Shown here: in pieces, positions 52,296 through 62,116 of the stretch
How the letters are laid out: the number at the start of each line of letters is the position of its first letter
Position numbering within the stretch: the first letter of the stretch is position 1
Assembly: GCA_000717735.1 (NCBI GenBank)
Contig: JOBE01000035.1
Location: forward strand, 62,001-126,000
Length of the DNA: 64,000 bases
Reading direction: 5' to 3'
From: Streptomyces griseoluteus
Lineage (GTDB): Bacteria; Actinomycetota; Actinomycetes; Streptomycetales; Streptomycetaceae
Translations under genes and position numbers: made by a program
Notes under the pieces: generated by a model
Told to the model about the DNA's origin: nothing
The model's database searches: none
The model's input: only the letters and a program-made list of their open reading frames with translations

Positions 52296-53290
52296 CAGCG
52301 GCCTCCCTTTCCGGCCAGGGTGCGCGGGTCGAGAAGCGCGAGGACGACGTCGACGAGCAGGTTGAGCAGGGCGGCGAGCAGGCCGAGGACCAGGACGCAG
52401 CCCTGGATCACGGGGTAGTCGCGGACGAGGAGCGCCTCGACGACCCGCTGGCCGATGCCGGGCCAGGCGAAGACCGTCTCCACGACGACCGTGCCGCCGA
52501 GCAGGCCCGCGAGGATCAGCCCGCCGAGGGTGAGCGTGGCGGTCAGCAGATTGGGCAGGGCATGGCGGGCGTACAGGCGCAGCGGGGGCAGGCGGCGTCC
52601 GCGCGCCGTGCGCATGTAGTCCTGGGCGAGGACGTGCGCGGCCTCGCTGCGCACGATGCGGGCCATGACGCAGGTCCCGGGCAGGACCAGCGCGGCGATG
52701 GGAAGCACCATCGACGTCACCGTCTCGGCGCCCGCCGCCGGGAGCCAGCCCAGTCTGATCGCGAAGCCGAGGACGAGGAGCGTGCCGATGATGTACTCGG
52801 GTGTGGCGCCGACCAGGCCGGTCACGAAGGTGAACGCCCCGTCGGTACGTCGGCTTCCGCGTGCGGCGACGGCGAGTCCGATCGGCACAGCGAGCAGCAG
52901 CACCGCCAGGACGGAGAGGAACGCGATCTCGGCGGTGAACGGCAGGCGGTTGCCGATGATCTCGGCGACGGGCTCCTTCGTCTGGAAGGCCGTGCCCAGG
53001 TCACCGCGCAGCAGTCCGCTCGCGTACGTGCCGAACTGCGTCAACAGGGGCCGGTCCAGGCCCAGCTCGTGGCGGGCCAGCTCCACGTCGGCGGGCGTCG
53101 CGTCGGCGCCCGCGACCACGCGCGCCGGGTCGCCGGGGATGAGCTGCACCATCAGGAACGTGCCGACGACGAGCGTGACCGCGACGGCTACGAGCCCGAC
53201 AAGCCGCCGGACGACAAAGGTGCCCCAGGGGCCGAGCACCGTCGCGCGCCCGGCCCCCGCTGCCGGCTTGCCGGTCAGTGTCGCCGCCAT
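52295..53290 (-). CDS. Peptide-type ABC permease (DppB-like)
   Basis: 331 residues. TFLMVQLIPGDPARVVAGAD, LGLDRPLLTQFGTYASGLLR and the C-terminal GTVVVETVFAWPGIGQRVVE are typical DppB features, with about six membrane helices. The ATG at 53290 overlaps the stop of the substrate-binding protein gene (TGATG). It forms the channel with the fused permease. Confidence 0.92.
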   Translation of the reverse strand: MAATLTGKPAAGAGRATVLGPWGTFVVRRLVGLVAVAVTLVVGTFLMVQLIPGDPARVVAGADATPADVELARHELGLDRPLLTQFGTYASGLLRGDLGTAFQTKEPVAEIIGNRLPFTAEIAFLSVLAVLLLAVPIGLAVAARGSRRTDGAFTFVTGLVGATPEYIIGTLLVLGFAIRLGWLPAAGAETVTSMVLPIAALVLPGTCVMARIVRSEAAHVLAQDYMRTARGRRLPPLRLYARHALPNLLTATLTLGGLILAGLLGGTVVVETVFAWPGIGQRVVEALLVRDYPVIQGCVLVLGLLAALLNLLVDVVLALLDPRTLAGKGGR

Positions 53291-54858
53291 CAGCGGGTGA
53301 CCCTGAGCGTGGAGACGGTCAGGAGTCCGCCCGGCATCGCGAAGGAGATTCCCTTGCGGGCGACGTAGTGCACGTCGACCGTGGCGAGCGGGATCACGTC
53401 GTTCGCCTTGAGCAGCGCCTCCTGGGCCTTCTGCCAGGCGGCACACTTGGCACCCTGATCGGTGGTGGACGTGGCCGCGACGTAGTTATCGGCGTACGCC
53501 GTGTTCTTGATCGCGCCGTAGTTCTGGCCGCCCTTGGCCGGCTCGGGCCCCAGGAAGTAGCTGCCGCCGCGCGCGAGGGTCCCGCTGATCAGCGGGAAGA
53601 CGGTGACGTCCCAGTCGCCCTGGTTCGCGGTGACGTCGGTGGCCCAGGTGGCGTTGTCGGCGTTGGTGAGCTTCACCTCGGCGCCGGCGGTGCGCAGTGC
53701 CTCGGCGACGTAGGAGTTGCCGGCGCCGCCTGCGACGCCGTTGGTTCCCTCCAGCTTGAGGGACACCCCTGTGAGGGTCTTCTTCGCCGAGGCCGGGTCG
53801 GTCGTGGTCAGCAGGGTGGTGTCGGTGGAGACGCAGGCGGCCTTCTCGTCCACGTACGAGGTCATCGTCTGCCCGGCGCCGCCGAAGACCTTGTTGAAAG
53901 CGGAGGCGCTGACGGCCTGCGCGACCGCCTTGCGGATCTCGGGGTCGGCGCCCGGGTGCCCGGGGCGCTGGTTGAAGGCGATGTAGTTGCGGATGAACGG
54001 CGTCGACCTGATCGCGTACCCGGTCTTGCCGGTGAACCGTGTGACGTCCGTGCCGGTGATGGGGGCCAGGTCGAGGGCGCCGGTCTGCAGCTGGTTGGCG
54101 AGGGTCGACTCGTTCTTCGCGATCTGGATCCGCAGTGTGTCGGCCGGCTTCCCGGCGGGCGTCGAGGCGTAGCGCGGGTACGCGTCGAAGCCCTTGCGCA
54201 GCCGCAGTTCGTACGAGGCTCCGCGCCGGGCCGTCGCCATCTCGTACGGGCCGGAGGCCGCACCCTTGACGGCGCCCTGGGCGAGCGCGGCGGCCCCCGC
54301 GTCGAGACCGGCCTTGCACACGATCCCGGCGCCGGTGCTGGACAGGCCGCTCAGGACCTCACCCCACGGGGTGGCGGTGGTGATGGCGACGGTCCCGGCC
54401 GCGTCGTCGCCCGTGATCGTGGTCTTCTCGCCGGCGTTCGCGGCACCGAAGGTGAGCAGGGCTCCGGCCGAGGTCGCCCGGTAGCGCTGCAGGGAGGCGA
54501 CTACCTGCGAGGCGGTCAGCGGTGAGCCGTCGGAGCAGGTCAGGCGCTTCTTCAAGGTCAGGGTCGTCTTCGTCGGCGTGGACGTCCAGGTCTCGGCCAG
54601 ACCCGCGACGAAGGTGCCTCCGTCGTCCTGCCCGATCAGCGGCTGGTACAGCAGCGACGTCATCACGTAGTCCGTCGCGCTCGCGCCCTTCGCCGGGTCG
54701 AACGAGGTGACGTCGGAGGTGACGCCGACCTTGACGGTGCCCCCGCTCGTGTCGCCGCTCGACGAAGGCCCGTCGGCGGAGCCGGTGGTGCAGGCGGAGG
54801 CCAGGAGGGACGTGGCGGCGACCGTGATGGAGCAGGCGAGGAACCGCGAACGGTGCAT
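53290..54858 (-). CDS. ABC substrate-binding lipoprotein (peptide/nickel type)
   Basis: 522 residues from ATG 54858. Lipoprotein signal with lipobox LLASAC, then the SBP family 5 fold: VKVGVTSDVTSFDPAKGASA, QPLIGQDDGGTFVAGLAETW and RNYIAFNQRPGHPGADPEIR. It is tethered outside the cell and captures the substrate for the importer. It is the first gene of a five-gene leftward operon, divergent from the Lrp-type regulator. Confidence 0.92.
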   Translation of the reverse strand: MHRSRFLACSITVAATSLLASACTTGSADGPSSSGDTSGGTVKVGVTSDVTSFDPAKGASATDYVMTSLLYQPLIGQDDGGTFVAGLAETWTSTPTKTTLTLKKRLTCSDGSPLTASQVVASLQRYRATSAGALLTFGAANAGEKTTITGDDAAGTVAITTATPWGEVLSGLSSTGAGIVCKAGLDAGAAALAQGAVKGAASGPYEMATARRGASYELRLRKGFDAYPRYASTPAGKPADTLRIQIAKNESTLANQLQTGALDLAPITGTDVTRFTGKTGYAIRSTPFIRNYIAFNQRPGHPGADPEIRKAVAQAVSASAFNKVFGGAGQTMTSYVDEKAACVSTDTTLLTTTDPASAKKTLTGVSLKLEGTNGVAGGAGNSYVAEALRTAGAEVKLTNADNATWATDVTANQGDWDVTVFPLISGTLARGGSYFLGPEPAKGGQNYGAIKNTAYADNYVAATSTTDQGAKCAAWQKAQEALLKANDVIPLATVDVHYVARKGISFAMPGGLLTVSTLRVTR

Positions 54859-54977
54859 GGAGGACTCCCCAGGGCTGAGGGTGGGAGGGCGGTGCTGCGC
54901 TGTGATGCGGGATACAAAACAGGCCACTTCCCTCCCCACCTCGAAATTGCAAGAATCCGCACGGGAAAGGTGATCGC
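54859..54977. promoter_or_regulatory. Divergent promoter between ABC operon and Lrp-type gene
   Basis: The 119 bases between the two starts contain an A/T-richer stretch (GGATACAAAACAGG; AAATTGCAAGAATCC). TGCGGGAT and AATCCGCA near its two ends are roughly complementary. An Lrp-type binding site is likely from the arrangement, but no firm motif can be assigned. Confidence 0.4.
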
Positions 54978-56042
54978 ATGCACGAATCCACAACATCCGT
55001 CGGCTCGGTCAGGGGTGACACCCCGTCCCGGGGAACACTCGATGAACTCGATCTCGCGCTCGTCAACGCCCTGCAGATGGCACCCCGCGCCCCCTGGGCG
55101 CAGCTGGCCCGCCCGCTCGGAGTGGACGCGGCGACGCTCTCACGACGCTGGGCCCGGCTGCGCGATTCCGGCGAGGCGTGGATCACCTGCCACGCGGCTC
55201 CCTCCCAAGTGACGTACGGCGCCCTCGCCTTGATCGAGGTGTCGTGCGTGCCCCAGGCCCGGGAGGCCCTGGCCGGGCGGCTCGCCCGTCACCCGCAGGC
55301 GACGAGCGTGGAACTGGTGGCGGGATCGTGCGACCTGCTGCTGACGGTGGCCACGGCGACGAAGTCGTTGATGACCGCGTACGTCCTCGCCCTCGGCCGC
55401 GACGAGGCGGTGACCGCCACCCGCACCCACCTGGTGCAGCACCTGCACCAGGACGGAAGCGAGTGGCGTCTGGACTCGCTCTCCCGCGACCAGCGGCGCG
55501 ATCTGGCGGAGACCGAGGAAGGCGCCTCCCACACCGCGGCCGCGACCTTGAGCCCCGAGGACCGCGCCCTGCTGCTCGCCCTCGCTCAGGACGGGCGCCG
55601 CTCCATCGCCTCGATCGCCGGCGAGTTGGACCGCCCCGAGTCGACGGTACGACGGCTGCTGCACTCGCTCCTCCACGGCGGCAGAGCGGTGCTGCGCTGC
55701 GACACCGCCCACCTGCACGCGGGATGGCGCAGTTCGGCGACGCTCTGGATGTCCGTGCCGCCCGCGCAGCTCACGACGGCCGGAGAGGAGTTGACCCGGC
55801 TGCGGAACACCCGCATGGCGGCGTCCGTGTCCTCCGAGGCCAACCTGCTGAGCGTCGCGTGGCTGCACGCCCTGGACGACCTCGCCCGCTACGAGGCCCA
55901 GGCCGCCGCACGGATCCCCTCGCTGCGGGTGCTGAACCGCACGGTCACTCTGCACTGGGTCAAACGCATGGGCCGCCTGCTCGGAGACGACGGCCGCAGC
56001 ACCGGCTGCGTCCCGATCGACCTGTGGCACCCGATCGCCTGA
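54978..56042 (+). CDS. Lrp/AsnC-family regulator, duplicated-domain type
   Basis: 354 residues, about twice a normal Lrp. Two winged helices can be seen: LDELDLALVNALQMAPRAPW...DAATLSRRWARLRDSG and LSPEDRALLLALAQDGRRSI...RPESTVRRLLHSLL, each followed by a ligand-binding (RAM-like) half. It is divergent from the peptide-type ABC operon and 155 bases upstream of the amidase gene, so it may control both. A metabolite with an amino acid or amide group is the likely effector. Confidence 0.85.
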   Translation: MHESTTSVGSVRGDTPSRGTLDELDLALVNALQMAPRAPWAQLARPLGVDAATLSRRWARLRDSGEAWITCHAAPSQVTYGALALIEVSCVPQAREALAGRLARHPQATSVELVAGSCDLLLTVATATKSLMTAYVLALGRDEAVTATRTHLVQHLHQDGSEWRLDSLSRDQRRDLAETEEGASHTAAATLSPEDRALLLALAQDGRRSIASIAGELDRPESTVRRLLHSLLHGGRAVLRCDTAHLHAGWRSSATLWMSVPPAQLTTAGEELTRLRNTRMAASVSSEANLLSVAWLHALDDLARYEAQAAARIPSLRVLNRTVTLHWVKRMGRLLGDDGRSTGCVPIDLWHPIA

Positions 56043-56196
56043 ATCCCCCTCTCAGCGGGCTGCGGTTTCCCGCACACAGCCACTGGTTCTGGCGGATCCG
56101 TGCAATCCCCAGGGCGGGTGGGACGGGTACCCGAGGCTGAGGCACCACCGCCGGACGGCCGACCGGCCTCAGCCCAAGACCGAGAGGGACACACCC

Positions 56197-57651
56197 ATGC
56201 CCATGCCCAGCAACCCGCCCGCCGGCGACGACCTCGTCCGCCTCAGCGCCACCGAGGCCCTCCGGCTCTTCGCCCGGCGCGAGGTCTCCCCCGTCGAGCT
56301 GATGCGGGCCGTCGCCGAACGCGCCGAGAAGGTCGAACCGCGGATCAACGCCTTCAGCGAGCGCCTCTTCGACGAGGCCCTGGAGCAGGCCCGGCACGCC
56401 GAGGACCGCTATCTCGGCAAGAACGGTCTCACCCCCCGCCCCCTGGAGGGCATCCCGGTCGCGGCCAAGGAGAAGCACGCCATCCTGGGCCGCACCCTGA
56501 CCGAGGGCTCCCTCGCCAGGAAGGGCCAAGTCGCCACCGAGAACGCCCCCGTCGTCGACCGCATACTCGACGCGGGCGGCATCATCCACGCCCGTACCAC
56601 CACCCCCGAGTTCTCCCTCTCCACCTACACCCACTCCCGCATGTGGGGCGTCACCCGCAACCCGTGGAACCTCGACTTCACCCCCGGCGGCTCCTCCGGC
56701 GGCTCCGGCGCCGCCCTCGCCGCCGGCACGACCGTGCTCGCCTCCGCCTCCGACATCGGCGGCTCCACCCGCATCCCGGCCGCGTTCACCGGAACCGTCG
56801 GCTTCAAGGCCCCCTACGGCCGCAATCCCGGCCTCGGCGTGCTCACCGCCGACCACTACCGCGGCGACGGCCCGATGGCCCGCACGGTCGACGACGTCAT
56901 CGCCTTCCAGAACGTCCTGGCCGGTCCCGACCCCCGCGACCACACCTCGATCCGCCCCAAGCTGACCCTGCCCACCTCGTACGAGGACGTCACCGGCATG
57001 CGGATCGCCCTGTGCGTGCGGTTGGGCGAGTACGACGTCCACCCGGAGGTCGAGGCCAACACCCGCGCCGCCGCCCAGGCACTCTCCGACGCCGGCGCGC
57101 ACGTGGAGGAGATCACCCTCCCCTGGACCCACCTCGACCTGCTGACCGCCGTCGCCGGCCACTTCTCCACCATCTTCGGCGCCCTCGTCATCGAGGCCGC
57201 CGAAACCCATCGCGACCTGCTCAGCCCGTACGCGGTCGCCTTCGCCGACACCATGGCGTACGCCCGCACCCAGGTCAGCTACCTCGACTCCCTGCGCGCC
57301 GAACACCGGCTGCAACGCGGGCTCGCCACCGCCATGGACGGATTCGACGCCCTGATCTGCCCCACCACCGCCATCCCCGGCTGGCACGCGGGCGACGACC
57401 TCGCGGGCGACAAGGTCGTGGTGCACGGCGAGGAGGTGGCCGACACCCTGTGGAGCGCCATGACCACCCCCTTCAACATCAACAACCGCTGCCCCGTCCT
57501 CAACGTCCCCTCCGGCATGTCGAGCTGGGGACTCCCCACCGGCCTCCAGATCGTCGGCCACCCCTACGACGACCCCTCCGTCTTCCGCGTCGGCAAGGCC
57601 CTGGAGGCCCACCGCCCCTGGTCGTACGAGCAGATCGAAGGTCAGCTGTAG
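56197..57651 (+). CDS. Amidase (amidase-signature family)
   Basis: 484 residues. The Ser-cisSer-Lys triad is present: Lys in PVAAKEKHAILG, cis-Ser in TPGGSSGGSGAALAAG, and nucleophile Ser in SDIGGSTRIPAAF. It hydrolyses amides to carboxylic acids and ammonia or amine. The stop TAG shares its G with the GTG of the acyl-CoA synthetase gene, so acid release and CoA activation are probably coupled in one pathway. The amide substrate is unknown. Confidence 0.9.
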   Translation: MPMPSNPPAGDDLVRLSATEALRLFARREVSPVELMRAVAERAEKVEPRINAFSERLFDEALEQARHAEDRYLGKNGLTPRPLEGIPVAAKEKHAILGRTLTEGSLARKGQVATENAPVVDRILDAGGIIHARTTTPEFSLSTYTHSRMWGVTRNPWNLDFTPGGSSGGSGAALAAGTTVLASASDIGGSTRIPAAFTGTVGFKAPYGRNPGLGVLTADHYRGDGPMARTVDDVIAFQNVLAGPDPRDHTSIRPKLTLPTSYEDVTGMRIALCVRLGEYDVHPEVEANTRAAAQALSDAGAHVEEITLPWTHLDLLTAVAGHFSTIFGALVIEAAETHRDLLSPYAVAFADTMAYARTQVSYLDSLRAEHRLQRGLATAMDGFDALICPTTAIPGWHAGDDLAGDKVVVHGEEVADTLWSAMTTPFNINNRCPVLNVPSGMSSWGLPTGLQIVGHPYDDPSVFRVGKALEAHRPWSYEQIEGQL

Positions 57652-59624
57652 TGACCACAACAGCGAACCAAGGTGCCCACTCCCGAAAGGCAGCTCCGGT
57701 GAACGTCCCTCAACCCGATCTTCTCTGGCCGGCATACGACCAGCCGGGCGACCTGAAGACGATCGAGTCCCTCGCACTCGAGGACCGCGGCCTGCCCGGT
57801 ACTACGTACGACGTTCTGGCCCGGGCCGCCACCCTCTGGCCCGACCAGCCGGCTCTCACCGTGCTGCCCAGCGCGGAGCAGTGGGCGCACGGCGAGACCG
57901 TGGGCTTCGGTCAACTACGCGACCAGGTGCACCGCATCGCGAACCTGTTCCACCAGCACGGTGTCCGCCGCACCACCGCCGTGGGCCTGCTGACCCCCAA
58001 CACCGGCCTGCTGCCCGCCACGCTCCTGGCCGCCCAGCTCGCGGGCATCGCCGCACCGGTCAACCCCTCCCTCGCCGCCGAGCACACCGAACGCCTGCTG
58101 GGCCTGGGCGGGGCAAGGATCCTGGTCGCGGCCGGACCCGAACTGGACCCCGGCGCATGGCGGACGGCCCGCACCGTGGCGGCATCGCTCCGCTGCTCGG
58201 CGCTGTTCGCCCTACGTCCCCTCGGCGCGACCGATCCCGCGCCCGCCCTGGAACCCGTCGCCGGGATCGAGATCGCCTATCTGCACGTCGCGGCCGCCGC
58301 CCAGCCGCCGGGACTCCGCCCCGGGGTGGCGCCCCCGAAAGCCGGTGACCTGGCCGCGTACTTCCACACCGGCGGCACCACCGGCGCCCCCAAGCTGGCC
58401 GCGCACACCCACGCCAACGAGGTGACCGACGCCTGGATGATCGCGGCCAACAGCCTGCTGGACTCCGATTCCGTACTCTTCGCCGGGCTGCCGCTGTTCC
58501 ACGTCAACGCCCTGGTCGTCACCCTGCTGGCACCGCTGCTGCGTGGTCAGCACAGCGTGTGGGCCGGCCCCCTCGGCTACCGCGATCCGGCGCTGTTCAA
58601 GGTCATCTGGAAGATCGTCGAACACTTCCGGATCTCCACCATGTCCGCCGTTCCGACCGTCTACGCCGGGCTCGCCCGGGTGCCGCTCGACGCGGACATC
58701 ACCTCGCTGCGCTTCGCGATCGTCGGGGCGTCCCCTCTGCCGCCGGCGGTACGCGCGGCGTTCGAGGACCACACCGGCGTCCCCCTGTGCCAGGGATACG
58801 GGCTGACCGAGGCCACCTGCGGCAGCGCCCGAAGCTTCCTGCGCGGACACCAGCGCCCCGAGGCGGCGGGCCAGCGCATGCCCTACCAACAGGTGAAGAC
58901 GGTACGGATCGACAGCGACGGCCAGTGGCACGACCTTCCGCAGGGTGAACCCGGCGTCCTCGCCATCAGCGGCCCCACTGTCTTCCCCGGCTACGTCGTC
59001 GGCCACGACGCCGACGGACCGCGCATGGACACCCTCGGCACCGTGCGCGACGGCTGGCTCAACACCGGTGACCTCGCACGCGTGGACGCCGACGGCTTCG
59101 TCCACCTGCTCGGCCGTGCGAAGGACCTGATCATCCGCGGCGGCCACAACATAGACCCCGCCGTCATCGAGGACGCCCTCCTCGCCCACCCGGCCGTCAC
59201 CGGCGCGAGCGCCGTCGGCCGCCCCGACCCGCACTCCGGCGAAGTCCCCGTCGCCTACGTCACCCTGGCCCCCGGCACGACCGACACCGGCCCCGCCGAA
59301 CTGATCGCGTTCGCCGCACGACACGTACCCGAGCGAGCCGCGGCCCCCAAGGACGTCATCATCCTGGCGGCGCTGCCCCTGACCGACATCGGCAAGCCTT
59401 CCAAGGTACCCCTGCACCTCGATGCCACCCGGCGCGCCTTCTCCGGCGCTCTGGCCTCCATCGGCACCGCCTACGCCGACCAGCAGATCCGGTGCGACCT
59501 GGCCGACGGCCGCCCGACAGTATCCCTGCCTCCGGTCGCCGACCCCGACCTACGCCGCCGGATCACCGCCCAGCTCGCCCCATACGGCGTGGACTGGGCG
59601 TTCAGCGACTCCGGCAGCCACTGA
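57651..59624 (+). CDS. Acyl-CoA synthetase (AMP-forming)
   Basis: About 657 residues. Phosphate-binding loop YFHTGGTTGAPKLAAHTHAN, GYGLTEATCGSA, GWLNTGDLARVDADGFVHLL, GRAKDLIIRGGHNIDP and the C-terminal Lys region DIGKPSKVPL identify the ANL family. It joins a carboxylic acid to CoA via an acyl-AMP. GTG 57651 overlaps the amidase stop; GTG 57699, with GAAAGG upstream, is an equally plausible start. The acid made by the amidase is the likely substrate. Confidence 0.87.
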   Translation: MTTTANQGAHSRKAAPVNVPQPDLLWPAYDQPGDLKTIESLALEDRGLPGTTYDVLARAATLWPDQPALTVLPSAEQWAHGETVGFGQLRDQVHRIANLFHQHGVRRTTAVGLLTPNTGLLPATLLAAQLAGIAAPVNPSLAAEHTERLLGLGGARILVAAGPELDPGAWRTARTVAASLRCSALFALRPLGATDPAPALEPVAGIEIAYLHVAAAAQPPGLRPGVAPPKAGDLAAYFHTGGTTGAPKLAAHTHANEVTDAWMIAANSLLDSDSVLFAGLPLFHVNALVVTLLAPLLRGQHSVWAGPLGYRDPALFKVIWKIVEHFRISTMSAVPTVYAGLARVPLDADITSLRFAIVGASPLPPAVRAAFEDHTGVPLCQGYGLTEATCGSARSFLRGHQRPEAAGQRMPYQQVKTVRIDSDGQWHDLPQGEPGVLAISGPTVFPGYVVGHDADGPRMDTLGTVRDGWLNTGDLARVDADGFVHLLGRAKDLIIRGGHNIDPAVIEDALLAHPAVTGASAVGRPDPHSGEVPVAYVTLAPGTTDTGPAELIAFAARHVPERAAAPKDVIILAALPLTDIGKPSKVPLHLDATRRAFSGALASIGTAYADQQIRCDLADGRPTVSLPPVADPDLRRRITAQLAPYGVDWAFSDSGSH

Positions 59625-59785
59625 GGCCGGCCCCGTCGCGGCTCCAAGGGTTGACGACACGATTGGTCTATGCCAACTTCTCCTCGGCACATGATCAGCC
59701 GTTCCCCACACGAGCGTTGAAGCATCAGGCTTCGCCCGCGGCACCGTGCTGCCTTTCCCCCCATCGCCTCCCCGAGAGGAACCCC

Positions 59786-61222
59786 ATGCGCAACGGAACG
59801 GACCAGCGGAGGCCGGGCATGCGCACCGCGCTCGTCGCCGCCACCGTGATCGGCCTCGGCGCCACCGCCCTCACCGCCCTCCCTGCCGCCGCCGCGGACG
59901 AGAGCATCGCCGTCCGGTACCGGCAGGGCGGCACGGGCAGCGACCAGGCCACGCCCTGGCTCACCGTGGTCAACACCGGTACGGCGAACGTCCCGTTGAG
60001 CCAGGTCAAGGTGCGCTACTACTTCAAGGCCGACCCCGGCGCCTCGTACACGTACGCCTGCGACTGGGCCGTCAGGGGCTGCACGCACCTGACCGGCACT
60101 TTCGGCACGCCGGCCAGTCCCACCGCCACGGCGGACCGGTTCCTGGAGGTGGGGTTCACGGCGGGGGCGGGCTCGCTGGCACCGGGCGCCGACACCGGGG
60201 ACGTACAGCTGCGCTTCCACCGCTCCGACTGGCAGTCGCTCGACCAGTCCGACGACTACTCGTTCGGGCCCGCCCAGACCACGTACGAGAACTGGACCAA
60301 GGTCACCGCCACCATCAGCGGGGTCCAGGTCTGGGGCACCGTCCCGGGCGGCGACACGCCCACCCCGACGCCGAGCGCCCCGTCCCCCTCAGGTCCGACG
60401 ACTCCCCCGGCCGGACAGGGTGTCCTCTTCGACGACTTCTCCTACACCGGTCACACCGACCCGGCGATCACCGCACACGGCTGGACCATCCGCGCCGGCG
60501 GAGGCGGCCCCGGCGTCGGCCAGGCGACCTGGGCGCCCGAGAACGTGACCTTCGCCAAAGAGGGCGCGAACTCCGTCATGACGCTGCGCACGTCAACCGC
60601 GGGTAGCGGCGCGTCGACCCGCCAGACCGAAGTGCACACCGACGCACGGAAGTTCAAGAACGGCACGTACGCCGCCCGCGTGCGCTTCGCGGACACCCCG
60701 ACCAGCGGTCCTGACGGCGACCACCTGGTCCAGAGCTTCTTCACCATCAACGACCTCACCGCACCGATGGCCGACGACTACGCCGAGTACGACTTCGAGT
60801 ACCTCCCCAACGGCGGCTGGGGCGAGACGGCGAACGTGCTCTACACCACCTCGTGGGAGACCTTCCGGCCCGACCCCTGGGAGGCCGTCAACCAGCACAC
60901 GGAAGCCCGCACGAGCCACGCCGGCTGGCACGACCTCGTCCTGACCATCGACGACACAACGCTCGTCTACTACCTCGACGGCCAGGAGTTCGCCCGGCAC
61001 GACGCCCGCTACCTGCCGGAACGGCCCATGTCGATCCACTTCAACCAGTGGCTGATCGACCTCGCCGGCCAGACCTCCACAGTGCCCCGCGCATACGAGG
61101 AGCAGGTCGACTACGTCCTCCACGTGAAGGACCAGGTCCTCAGCCCCGCCCAAGTGGCGGCGAAGGTCGCCGCGTACCGCTCGACCGGAACGGCCTTCGA
61201 GGACTCCGTTCCCGCCTCCTGA
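59786..61222 (+). CDS. Secreted CBM3 plus GH16-like glycosidase
   Basis: 478 residues. A signal peptide (ALVAATVIGLGATALTALPA, AAADE) precedes a CBM3-like cellulose-binding module (IAVRYRQGGTGSDQATPWLT; WTKVTATISGVQVWG), a Thr/Pro-rich linker, and a concanavalin-type domain with AEYDFEYLPNGGWG, the ExDxE catalytic pattern of GH16-like glucanases. It should bind crystalline polysaccharide and may cleave beta-glucan. ATG 59786 has GAGAGGA upstream. It is an independent gene. Confidence 0.82.
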   Translation: MRNGTDQRRPGMRTALVAATVIGLGATALTALPAAAADESIAVRYRQGGTGSDQATPWLTVVNTGTANVPLSQVKVRYYFKADPGASYTYACDWAVRGCTHLTGTFGTPASPTATADRFLEVGFTAGAGSLAPGADTGDVQLRFHRSDWQSLDQSDDYSFGPAQTTYENWTKVTATISGVQVWGTVPGGDTPTPTPSAPSPSGPTTPPAGQGVLFDDFSYTGHTDPAITAHGWTIRAGGGGPGVGQATWAPENVTFAKEGANSVMTLRTSTAGSGASTRQTEVHTDARKFKNGTYAARVRFADTPTSGPDGDHLVQSFFTINDLTAPMADDYAEYDFEYLPNGGWGETANVLYTTSWETFRPDPWEAVNQHTEARTSHAGWHDLVLTIDDTTLVYYLDGQEFARHDARYLPERPMSIHFNQWLIDLAGQTSTVPRAYEEQVDYVLHVKDQVLSPAQVAAKVAAYRSTGTAFEDSVPAS

Positions 61223-61262
61223 ACGAACCGGCCCGGGGCCGGGCTGTGGCGGTGCGATCGTC

Positions 61263-62116
61263 CGCTCACACACGGCCGAGGTCACGTTCCTTGGTCTCGG
61301 GGAGCGCGATGGACCAGGGAGAGCAGGGCCATCGCGCTCATGGACCAGCCGCCCACCGACGGACGGTAGCCGTCGCCCAGCGCGGTGACGACGGGCGGCG
61401 CGGCCGCACCGCCCAGGACGCCGCCGAGGTTGTAGGAGAAGCCGGCGCCGGAACAGCGCACACGGGTGGAGAACAGCTCGGGCAGACACGCACCGGACGG
61501 GCCGTAGATGATGCCCATGCAGAGCAGGGCGCCGCTCAGCGCGACGGCGATCAGGAGGTAGTTGCCGGTGTCGAGGAGCGGAAAGAGCACCGCTCCCCAC
61601 ACCGCCCCGAACGCGGCACCGGCGGTGATCAGCTTGCGGCGGCCGACGCGGTCGGACCAGCGGGGGACGGGGAAGGTCGAGATTCCGAGGACTGCCACGG
61701 CGACCAGGGCGAGGGCGAGCATGTGGTTCTTCGGGATGCCGAGCGTCTTGGTGGTGTAGGTCATGCAGTACGTGGCGGCCGTGTAGACCGTCACGTACAC
61801 GACGGTGATCACGCCCGCGCCGAGCAGCACCTCCTTCGGGTGCCTGCGGAACGCCTCCACAAGCGGGGCTTTGGCGGTCTCGCGCCGTTCGGTGACCTTC
61901 GTGAAGGCGGGGGACTCGGCGATCTTCAGCCGGATGACCAGGCCGACGGCGACCAGGACGAAGGAGAGCAGGAAGGGGATGCGCCAGCCCCAACTCTGGA
62001 ACGCCCCGTCGTCGAGGACGGTGGACATGGCCAGGAAGATGATGATGGTGGCGGCGAAGTATCCGACGGGCGACCCCATCTGGGGTGCCGCCGCGTACAG
62101 GCCGCGTTTCTTCTAG
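61263..62116 (-). pseudogene. Truncated MHS-type MFS transporter
   Basis: The reading begins after a TAG with KKRGLYAAAPQMGSPVGYFA and continues through six to eight hydrophobic segments (FLLSFVLVAVGLVIRLKIAE, ALALVAVAVLGISTFPVPRW) as in proline/metabolite MHS transporters. The first ~150-170 residues are missing. At the 3' end the sense moves to another frame (ALPETKERDLGRV). Inactive. Confidence 0.75.
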
